A program made the position numbers and the translations under genes. The notes under the pieces are model-generated. The model made no database searches, was not told where the DNA came from, and was given only the letters and a program-made list of their open reading frames with translations. Shown here piece after piece: positions 24,443 through 30,534 of a stretch of DNA of 34,541 nucleotides. Position 1 is the stretch's first letter. Each line of letters begins with the position of its first letter. Location: positions 1-34,541 of IMG/VR virus record IMGVR_UViG_3300021963_000380. One strand, 5' to 3'. This DNA comes from a virus.

Positions 24443-24471
24443 AAAAGGGTCCTGTTAAGGACCCTTTTTTT
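24441..24471. terminator. Bidirectional intrinsic terminator
   Basis: Perfect inverted repeat of 12 bases: AAAAAAGGGTCC (24441-24452), loop TGTTAA, and GGACCCTTTTTT (24459-24470). The G/C part is 6 bases with U-tracts on both strands. It lies between the 79-residue plus-strand gene, whose stop it overlaps, and the 3' end of the gp23 gene, so it should stop transcription from both sides. Confidence 0.9.
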
Positions 24472-24488
24472 ATCTACGTTAAGATTGA

Positions 24489-26372
24489 TTATCTCAATTC
24501 TCTCAAGTCGAATGTTCTTACACCATCAACTGTGATTCTACCATAGAAACGGTTGTTAACCATTTTCTTAGCGTATCTTGTCATGATACCCTTGATAGGT
24601 GTGAAGTTGAATGGGTTGTACATTGTTGGAGTTAATTGTAGAGGTACATATGGTGCGTAGATGTAACCTGTGTCTAACAAAGACGTTCCTTTGTGACCCA
24701 ACAATACTGTGTTAGCTGGGAAGTAAGGGTCTCTGTAAACTTGGTATCTACCTGACAAAGTACCTACTCTCTCAATACCCATGTTGTATTGGTCTTGGTC
24801 AGGAGCCGCGTTTGATACGTGGAAGTACTCCAAGTCATCAAAGATTGCACTGATTTCAGATGATACAACAATCCAGTTAGCTCCACCTCTCAAAGTAGAT
24901 TTGTGAATCTGTGCTGAGATTTGGTTGATTGCCGTAATCAAAGTTTGGTTCCAGTCTTTTTGTGTGTATGATGTAGTTTGAGAAAGTCTCTTCCATCCGT
25001 TGTAATCCCATCTCAAGTTCCAAGCCGCACCTTTTCTCAAATCTCTCAAGATTTCTCTATCAATTTCTGCTGCGATTTGTTCTGACAATAAAGCTGTTAA
25101 TTCAGCTTCAGCGTCAATGTTATGGAATGCCGCAACGTCCTGTGCTAATTCAGGAGACCACTGTGCTCTCAATTTTCTTTCAGTTACAGAAACTGTTACA
25201 GATTCCAAATCAAAAGAAACTTCACCAATTTTATCTTCAAATTCCAATTCTTCATATCTTCTGAAGATACCGAAGAATGCTTCAGCACTTTCTAATCCAT
25301 CACCACCTGTAGTATATCCTGAATAACCGTCCAAACTGTTAGTTGCACAATCAATACATACTGGTTGTTGTAAATCAACTTCTAAGATAATTTCTCCGTC
25401 AGTATTACAAGTGTTGTAGTAAGAACCACCGTTACCTGTTGAAGGCCAAACTGTTTGTGTGTTTGAACCGTAGTTAACAATGCCTTTACCGTAAATTTGA
25501 GTTACAACTCTGAACAACAATGGTTGAGAAACACCTGGTAAATCACTCATAGTCAAACCTGACAAAGCTCCAGTACCTGATGCACCTGCTGATGCCAAAG
25601 TTCTGATTTGTAAGTCAGACAAGAATTCTTCAGTGTCCATTTCGTTACCATTTGGTCCAATAAGTTTACCAGCTCCGCTATTAGCGAAACCTTTCATCTT
25701 GATGATTACTTTTCTGTATTCAGTGTTTGCACTCAATCCCCAGTTTACTAAAGTACTACCAACCCATCTTTGAACATAAGTTGTTGCTGTGATAGCTGAC
25801 CATCTTCCTTTAGAATAATCAAATAAACCTGGAGGGTCTAATTGTGCTTCATTACCTTCATAGAACAAATCGTAAAGATTCTTTCTGTAGATTGGGTTGT
25901 AGTCACCTGAACCTGCGTTTACTTGAGTATAACCAAGATTTGGGTCACCTGGGTAGTTTCCTGGAGAACCTACAGGTGCGTAGTGCTGACCTGAGTAATC
26001 ACCATAACCTGCGTCGTTCAATGAACCACCAGAATAACCTTGAATTTTAGGTACAAAGTAGAACAATTTACCGATAGGTAAGTTCATAGCTTGTACAGAT
26101 ACGATGTCGTTAGCTAACAATTTAGAGAATACTCTTCTCACGATTGGGAATACAACCGTTTCGAATGAACCTGAGTCAGTCGTAGAAGCTGCCTCGTTGA
26201 TTAAGTGAGACGCTTGGTTCTCATACAACTGTGCAACGTTCTCCTTCAAGTGACCTTTAAGTCCTTCTAAGAAACCTAGTTTATCCCATTTGTTAATAGT
26301 GTCTTCTTTGATAACTTTAAGGTGCTTAAGACCAATGTTACCTACTAGACCTGATTCTAATAATGCTCCCAT
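24489..26372 (-). CDS. gp23: Major capsid protein, gp23-like
   Basis: 627 residues, somewhat longer than T4 gp23 (521). The segment FPIVRRVFSKLLANDIVSVQ (75-94) followed by AMNLPIGKLFYFVPK matches the start of the mature gp23 core (HK97 fold). Residues 1-60 are a helical propeptide, and Ile58-Asn-Glu60|Ala61 is a clear prohead-protease site, close to Glu65 in T4. The C-terminal part (GTLSGRYQVYRDPYFPA and KGIMTRYAKKMVNNRFYGRI) is also typical. It forms the hexamers of the head shell. Codon use seems more regular and less AT-biased than in the neighbours, as usual for a highly expressed gene. The 34-base leader is A-rich, with no Shine-Dalgarno. It lies downstream of the scaffold and ends at the terminator. 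Confidence 0.95.
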   Translation of the reverse strand: MGALLESGLVGNIGLKHLKVIKEDTINKWDKLGFLEGLKGHLKENVAQLYENQASHLINEAASTTDSGSFETVVFPIVRRVFSKLLANDIVSVQAMNLPIGKLFYFVPKIQGYSGGSLNDAGYGDYSGQHYAPVGSPGNYPGDPNLGYTQVNAGSGDYNPIYRKNLYDLFYEGNEAQLDPPGLFDYSKGRWSAITATTYVQRWVGSTLVNWGLSANTEYRKVIIKMKGFANSGAGKLIGPNGNEMDTEEFLSDLQIRTLASAGASGTGALSGLTMSDLPGVSQPLLFRVVTQIYGKGIVNYGSNTQTVWPSTGNGGSYYNTCNTDGEIILEVDLQQPVCIDCATNSLDGYSGYTTGGDGLESAEAFFGIFRRYEELEFEDKIGEVSFDLESVTVSVTERKLRAQWSPELAQDVAAFHNIDAEAELTALLSEQIAAEIDREILRDLRKGAAWNLRWDYNGWKRLSQTTSYTQKDWNQTLITAINQISAQIHKSTLRGGANWIVVSSEISAIFDDLEYFHVSNAAPDQDQYNMGIERVGTLSGRYQVYRDPYFPANTVLLGHKGTSLLDTGYIYAPYVPLQLTPTMYNPFNFTPIKGIMTRYAKKMVNNRFYGRITVDGVRTFDLRELR

Positions 26373-26406
26373 TTTATTTTTTTTTGTTTTTTTATTTTAG
26401 TTTATT

Positions 26407-28011
26407 TTATAATTTACTCATTAAATCTTTCATTCTTAAGAATTGTGGATTTTCATAAGTTTTAGACTCAATTAAATTAGTTGCTGAGCCTGTTGATGCA
26501 GTTTTATCTATTTTTCTTTCAATAGATTCTGTTACAACTTTGTTAGAATTTTGTGATAATTCATTTTTAATTGATGTGTAAAGAGATTTTGACTCTTTTA
26601 ACGACTCAACATCATCAAATCTTCTCAAAATGTTAATTTTTTCTGGTTTTGATGTAGAATGTTCAGTGAACAATCTTGTAGCGTATGCCAAATTTGAATT
26701 AAAAACCGCAACTTCGTTAAGTTTTTCTCTGAAAACATTTAAAGCTTTTCTGTACTCTTCGTTCTTTTCTTTAAGAACTTCAACTTCTTGCTTTAACAAT
26801 TCGTTTTCATAAACGTAATTTCTGTTATTAGTGATTCCTTTTCTTAAACCACGACCTTCTTTAGAACCATTACCGTATGTTCTGGCCGCCTCTTTATATT
26901 CAAATTTCTTTTGACCTGGTTTCATACCAACACCTTTAGGTTTTTGGATAAATGATGACTCTTTGGTCTCAGATTTTTTAACATTAGAGATACCTTTTTC
27001 AGGTAATGTTTCTTTTTTATAACCATCAACTTTAGTTTGTTTTGTAGGTTTTACAGGTTTTGACATGTAATTACCTTCTTTTGATTCTGCTTTTTTCAAA
27101 CCTTTAGTTGCTGATTTAGCCGTTTTATTTTCTTTGGTCTCGCCCTTATTCTTCATTTTACCCATTACAGGTTTAATCATGTATTTTGCTTCATTCACAG
27201 GTTCATCATCATCATCATCTTCGTCATCATCATCATCATCATCATCTTCGTCGTCGTCTTCGTCGTCTTCAGATTCGTAGATTTCTTCGTCCATAGACTC
27301 ATCCATTTCTTCATCCATAGATTCATACATTTCTTCATCCATTTCTTCGTCCATAGATTCATACATTTCTTCATCCATTTCTTCGTCCATTTCTTCGTCC
27401 ATAGTGATTTCGTAAACTACTTCATCGCTATCGTCCATAGCCTCATCCATTTCTTCGTCCATTTCTTCGTACATCTCTTCGTCCATTTCTTCGTTCATAT
27501 CTTCTTCCATTTCTTCGTTCATTTTTAGGATGTATTCAACATCATTTTCATCATCTTTGATGTGAATGTTTTCACCATCTTTGTCAATTACGAACGAATC
27601 TTTGTTAGGGTCCATTTTTTTGAATAAACTCCAAAGTTCGTCTCCACCTAACATCTTAGCGTCATAGACATCAACGTCTTCTTCATCATCATCATCATCT
27701 GTGAAATCCAAATCACCCATTACTTTGGTATCATCATCCTCATCATCACCAAGACCTAAATCAGGCATGTTAGACATATCAGGAGCAATGTCACCAACTT
27801 CAATGTCAGTTTCCACTGCATCGTCGTCATCTACTTCGGGTTGTTCGTTTAATTGTTTGTTCTTAGTCTCTTTAGATAAAGACTCTTTTACCAATTCAGA
27901 GATTTCTTGAGCCATAGTTGCCCCAAGTATTCCTTTTGCATTTTCCTGCACTACATCTTCCAAATTTTTCATTTGTTGTAATGCTTCTTGGACTAAATCT
28001 TTTTCAGTCAT
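26407..28011 (-). CDS. gp22: Head core scaffold protein, gp22-like, with acidic repeats
   Basis: 534 residues, about twice T4 gp22. Residues ~57-272 are extremely acidic: Asp-runs and a Met-Asp-Glu-Glu-Met repeat array, then a solid Asp/Glu block. Residues ~275-395 are Lys-rich. Residues ~400-434 (ENELLKQEVEVLKEKNEEYR and on) form a coiled coil, and FNSNLAYATRLFTEHSTSKP then EKINILRRFD follow, the conserved C-terminal core of T4-like scaffold proteins. The scaffold fills the prohead, guides gp23 assembly and is destroyed by gp21; several (L/I)-x-Glu sites are present. The gene lies directly upstream of gp23 and has an unusual leader with an inverted repeat around its promoter octamer. Confidence 0.85.
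   Translation of the reverse strand: MTEKDLVQEALQQMKNLEDVVQENAKGILGATMAQEISELVKESLSKETKNKQLNEQPEVDDDDAVETDIEVGDIAPDMSNMPDLGLGDDEDDDTKVMGDLDFTDDDDDEEDVDVYDAKMLGGDELWSLFKKMDPNKDSFVIDKDGENIHIKDDENDVEYILKMNEEMEEDMNEEMDEEMYEEMDEEMDEAMDDSDEVVYEITMDEEMDEEMDEEMYESMDEEMDEEMYESMDEEMDESMDEEIYESEDDEDDDEDDDDDDDDEDDDDDEPVNEAKYMIKPVMGKMKNKGETKENKTAKSATKGLKKAESKEGNYMSKPVKPTKQTKVDGYKKETLPEKGISNVKKSETKESSFIQKPKGVGMKPGQKKFEYKEAARTYGNGSKEGRGLRKGITNNRNYVYENELLKQEVEVLKEKNEEYRKALNVFREKLNEVAVFNSNLAYATRLFTEHSTSKPEKINILRRFDDVESLKESKSLYTSIKNELSQNSNKVVTESIERKIDKTASTGSATNLIESKTYENPQFLRMKDLMSKL
27265..27530 (-). repeat. In-frame repeat array coding Met-Asp-Glu-Glu-Met units in scaffold gene
   Basis: Imperfect tandem repeats of a 9-15-base type (ATGGACGAAGAAATG and variants, often with a Tyr or Ser codon) encode MDEEM/MDEEMYE/ESMDEEMDE units, roughly residues 160-249 of the scaffold. 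An Asp-codon run lies beside them (27195-27265). Such arrays can change length by slippage without breaking frame. Confidence 0.85.
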
Positions 28012-28060
28012 TTTTCAAGTTAATAATTGATACATAATAAATATACCCCAACTTGAAAAA
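28011..28060. repeat. 11-base inverted repeat around the scaffold promoter
   Basis: TTTTTCAAGTT (28011-28021) and its exact reverse complement AACTTGAAAAA (28050-28060) flank a 28-base centre that holds the promoter octamer. The inner arm touches the first base of the gp22 start codon. It could be an operator-like site or, if transcribed, a hairpin that masks the start; the second is only possible if the transcript starts upstream of the octamer. Confidence 0.75.
28037..28044 (-). promoter_or_regulatory. Candidate late promoter octamer ATATTTAT
   Basis: Exact ATATTTAT on the minus strand, 25 bases before the gp22 start, the longest spacing in the window. It lies inside an 11-base inverted repeat. 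It would drive the gp22-gp23 unit, separated from gp21 by the terminator at 28096-28121. Confidence 0.55.
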
Positions 28061-28095
28061 AGTTATTTTTTTGGGCACAATAACCCAATAAAAAT

Positions 28096-28121
28096 AAAAA
28101 ACCCCTCATTTTGGAGGGGTT
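28096..28121 (-). terminator. Intrinsic terminator after the gp21-DUF4494 unit
   Basis: On the minus strand AACCCCTC, a 6-base loop and GAGGGGTT (28121-28100) form an 8-base stem with five G-C pairs, followed by T-rich sequence (28101-28091). It lies 5 bases past the stop of the 70-residue gene and separates it from the gp22 promoter. Confidence 0.88.
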
Positions 28122-28125
28122 AATT

Positions 28126-28338
28126 TTAATCTTCGATTACTTCGTCAATCTTACTTTCAGATACCGAAGTGATTCGCCAATCATGTTGAAATCCTTGATA
28201 TCGTGAAGTAACCTTGGCTTCGACATCGGTTACTGAGTAACCTTTTACCAATTTTTCTTCTCTGATTTTCTTTAATTTACCTGAGTTTTCATCGGGTAGT
28301 TCGTACTGTACTTTTGCTACAAAATATTTTTCGTCCAT
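28126..28338 (-). CDS. DUF4494-like small protein
   Basis: 70 residues: FVAKVQYELPDENSGKLKKI, then EEKLVKGYSVTDVEAKV and DWRITSVSESKIDEVI. This is the general form of DUF4494, a small alpha/beta family common in Bacteroidota and their phages; the role is not known. It is between gp21 and gp22, where T4 has no such gene. The gene is 11 bases downstream of gp21, has no octamer of its own, and is followed by a strong terminator, so it is the last gene of the unit. The family call is from memory of the pattern. Confidence 0.62.
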   Translation of the reverse strand: MDEKYFVAKVQYELPDENSGKLKKIREEKLVKGYSVTDVEAKVTSRYQGFQHDWRITSVSESKIDEVIED

Positions 28339-28349
28339 GTTGTGTAATA

Positions 28350-29060
28350 TTACTTAGTTAAATAATCGGACAATTTCTTCATTAAGTCAACCGATTTATC
28401 AATTGACCCTTGAGATTTTCTTTGAGCTTCTTCTTCCAAGTTTTCCTCAAAGTTTTTTCTTTCAGATGGGTCGGTGAATAAATATGCACCAGGTGTTGAT
28501 GGTGACGACACCAAGTCAAAACAAATTAATTCAAAATCGTCTTGTACTTCATTTCTATCCCCAACCTTTTTTAAGGAACCCACTCCACGAGAAGATATAC
28601 CTAAAGTAACCCCTTGTCTTAGTAAGTTAGCCGCTTGGTCTCCTTTTGTAGAAACAATACCTCTTTCATGAAAACCAGGTGAAGTTAATAATTTTAATTT
28701 ACCCATTAAAATAATTCCGTCCCACCAAACATCCGTGATTATGTGAGACACACGGTCCAAATCAATTAATGATGACTCAGGGTGATTTAATTCAGAAAGA
28801 GATGTTCCTTTTTGAATCATTTTTTTATAGTTGTCTGATTCTCTTTTTAAAATTCTTTCAGGATAAATTCTTCCGTTTCTATTTGGTGTATTATATTTTT
28901 GTAATACGGCATAAAACTCAAACGGCTTTGAATAGTCCAACATGTCTTTTTTCATTTGTTCCATCAAATGAAGATTGCTCTTTTCGTTTGGGGATAAGTA
29001 CCCCGCATCGTATTCAATCAATATACCACGTCCTGTATCATTAGGTCCTAATATCTTCAT
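28350..29060 (-). CDS. gp21: Prohead core protease, gp21-like
   Basis: 236 residues. YNTPNRNGRIYPERIL (56-71) is the substrate-binding strand region of T4-type prohead proteases. LNHPESS (91-97) holds the catalytic His93, and GVTLGISSRGVGS (150-162) holds the catalytic Ser (156 or 157). FDLVSSPSTPGA (181-192) follows as in the family. The enzyme is a serine protease with herpesvirus-assemblin-like fold that matures gp23, gp22 and other core proteins after (L/I)-x-Glu. The C-terminal ~40 residues are polar and likely removed by self-cleavage. A promoter octamer lies 11 bases before the ATG. Confidence 0.92.
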   Translation of the reverse strand: MKILGPNDTGRGILIEYDAGYLSPNEKSNLHLMEQMKKDMLDYSKPFEFYAVLQKYNTPNRNGRIYPERILKRESDNYKKMIQKGTSLSELNHPESSLIDLDRVSHIITDVWWDGIILMGKLKLLTSPGFHERGIVSTKGDQAANLLRQGVTLGISSRGVGSLKKVGDRNEVQDDFELICFDLVSSPSTPGAYLFTDPSERKNFEENLEEEAQRKSQGSIDKSVDLMKKLSDYLTK

Positions 29061-29071
29061 AACTTTTAGTT

Positions 29072-29079
29072 ATAAATAT
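29072..29079 (-). promoter_or_regulatory. Candidate late promoter octamer ATATTTAT
   Basis: Exact ATATTTAT on the minus strand, continued by A, 11 bases before the prohead protease start. It lies in the 28-base gap after the unknown 147-residue gene. Confidence 0.55.
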
Positions 29080-29088
29080 GTTGGAACA

Positions 29089-29532
29089 CTAAATAATTTC
29101 CTTTTCAAGTTTAGAAACGGTAAAATCAAAATAAGGGTTTTTTTTCATATTTTCTTGATAAATGAATTTTGCTATTTTTTTCAATTTGTCTTTTAATTCA
29201 TTTGATTTGAAATCCATTTCTTTTTTCATAAAAAAAGTCATTTCCAAATTAACAAAACTTTTTTTATTTATTTGAATTCCGCTTGTTCGTAAATCCAAAT
29301 CAACAATGTAGTTTGGTAAGAATGTTTCTAAATCAACCACATCTAATATATTGTGTTTTATGTTTCTACTTAAGTTTGCAACCACACGATTCCAATTATC
29401 ACTTATAATTTGGGGAGTTGCCCATGTTTGAATATTTAGATAAACCGATTTCAAATTTTTAGAGTCCACAGTACCATACGTCACTTTAATAGAATCAAAT
29501 CCTATTATTTTTGAGGTTTTTCCTTTTTTCAT
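29089..29532 (-). CDS. Unknown 147-residue protein between core protein and protease
   Basis: A basic alpha/beta protein: SIKVTYGTVDSKNLKSVYLN at the start, YIVDLDLRTSGIQINKKSFV in the middle and a Lys-rich helix near the end. No family is recognised. T4 has gp68 at the comparable place, but there is no likeness that I can see. The beginning is divergent from the bS21 gene, with 96 bases between; the leader contains only a weak octamer variant. It may belong to head assembly by position. Its composition (many Lys, Asn, Ile) follows the rest of the window, so there is no sign of recent transfer. Confidence 0.55.
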   Translation of the reverse strand: MKKGKTSKIIGFDSIKVTYGTVDSKNLKSVYLNIQTWATPQIISDNWNRVVANLSRNIKHNILDVVDLETFLPNYIVDLDLRTSGIQINKKSFVNLEMTFFMKKEMDFKSNELKDKLKKIAKFIYQENMKKNPYFDFTVSKLEKEII

Positions 29533-29615
29533 TAATTTTGTACATATAAAATGTTTATTTTATAAAAATATACAAACAGAATGTATTTCAGTCAAACTTT
29601 TTTTAAATTATGCGT

Positions 29616-29623
29616 GTATTTAA
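29616..29623 (+). promoter_or_regulatory. Candidate late promoter octamer GTATTTAA before bS21
   Basis: GTATTTAA matches the (A/G)TATTTAT set except in the last base. It ends 5 bases before the bS21 ATG at 29629, the same close spacing as at several head and baseplate genes. This supports the internal ATG over the longer frame that starts at 29581. Confidence 0.45.
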
Positions 29624-29628
29624 ATTAT

Positions 29629-29823
29629 ATGTTAAAAGTTGAAATTGATAAAAATACCGGATTGGAAAAAGCCTTAAAGATTCTCAAAGGTAAGGTTATT
29701 AAAACCAAACAAAATGAAGAATTAAGAAAACGTACTGAGTATGTAAAGAAAACAACTCAAAAAAGAGAGAAAATGAAAAAGGCAAAATTTAAACAATCCA
29801 TCCAATCAAAAACAGAATTATAA
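29629..29823 (+). CDS. rpsU: Phage-encoded ribosomal protein bS21
   Basis: 64 residues starting MLKVEIDKNTGLEKALKILK. The pattern 'V-x-V/I ... E-x-A-L-(K/R)', then a Lys-rich helix, ELRKRTEYVKKTTQKREKMK (31-50) and KAKFKQ, follows bS21, including the Arg-x-Arg-x-x-(Y/F)-(V/E)-K core. bS21 sits at the 30S platform near the anti-Shine-Dalgarno of 16S rRNA. In Bacteroidota it helps to hide that sequence. A phage copy could replace the host protein on new 30S subunits and favour phage mRNA. It is alone on the plus strand inside the minus-strand head module, tail to tail with the gp67/68-like gene by a 6-base overlap. An upstream ATG at 29581 is rejected. Confidence 0.82.
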   Translation: MLKVEIDKNTGLEKALKILKGKVIKTKQNEELRKRTEYVKKTTQKREKMKKAKFKQSIQSKTEL

Positions 29824-30522
29824 CCCTTCGTATAAGTTTTTTAACTTAACGTAGTTGTACTTGTTATATTCTTCCTGTTTTACTGATGAAATTGTTTCAT
29901 TAATTTTATTTCTTGTTAAATCATCGTGATTACCTTCAGATAAAACATTTAATTTGTCTAAAGTTTTTTCTTTGTAACCTTCAAACAAACCATTTAATTC
30001 TTCATCATTTTTTCCCAAAATATCTTTTAAATTACTTTTGGTGGATTCGTCTAAAGACTCAATATAGTTTTTAACAACATTCTTTCTAATTATTTCAACC
30101 GAAGATAATGGAATGTTTAAACTTTCTTTTTGGATAGGTTTTTTAGTTAGTGATTCAACAATTTTAGACTTAGCTAAAATCTTTTCTTTTAACTTTAATG
30201 GGTCAGTATTAACCAAATCATCAATTTTACTGTATCTGTTTTCACATACAGTAGAAGATACCCATTTGTCAAAATTTGTTGTTTTTACAACTTTTGATAA
30301 TTCTTTAATCTGAGAAATAGATTCATTAACATACTCCTCAGCAAATGATTTATCAAATCCTTGTTCTTTTGATAATTCAGAATACAAGAAATACATTTTT
30401 GATAAATTTTTATTTTCCAAAACTAATTTTTGGAATTTTTTTATATCATCAGAAAGTGTCTTACCAATGTAAGACTCTGACAACAAATATTCTACTTTAC
30501 TAAATTTTTCTCCAAAGTTCAT
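29818..30522 (-). CDS. Prohead core protein, gp67/gp68-like by position
   Basis: 234 residues, helical, rich in Lys, Glu, Ser, Asn and Leu. It has many potential gp21 sites of the form (L/I)-x-Glu: LLSE at 13-16, LVLE, YIESLDES, VLSEG, KINET and others, and ends LYEGL. Head core proteins gp67 and gp68 of T4 lie between portal and protease and are shredded by gp21; the place here, between gp20 and gp21, is the same. There is no direct sequence likeness that I can prove. An octamer lies 4 bases before the ATG. Its stop codon lies inside the last codons of the bS21 gene on the other strand. Confidence 0.55.
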   Translation of the reverse strand: MNFGEKFSKVEYLLSESYIGKTLSDDIKKFQKLVLENKNLSKMYFLYSELSKEQGFDKSFAEEYVNESISQIKELSKVVKTTNFDKWVSSTVCENRYSKIDDLVNTDPLKLKEKILAKSKIVESLTKKPIQKESLNIPLSSVEIIRKNVVKNYIESLDESTKSNLKDILGKNDEELNGLFEGYKEKTLDKLNVLSEGNHDDLTRNKINETISSVKQEEYNKYNYVKLKNLYEGL

Positions 30523-30526
30523 GATA

Positions 30527-30534
30527 ATAAATAT
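30527..30534 (-). promoter_or_regulatory. Candidate late promoter octamer ATATTTAT
   Basis: Exact ATATTTAT on the minus strand, ending 4 bases before the core protein ATG and overlapping the stop codon of the portal gene. This close fit argues that the site is selected, as it lies in an 11-base gap. Confidence 0.55.

Noticed and set aside
29581-29628. Longer start for the bS21 frame (80 residues, from the ATG at 29581)
   Set aside because: The added residues (MYFSQTFFKLCVYLNY) do not fit bS21, the family pattern begins at MLKVEI, and a promoter-like octamer lies inside the added part 5 bases before the internal ATG.
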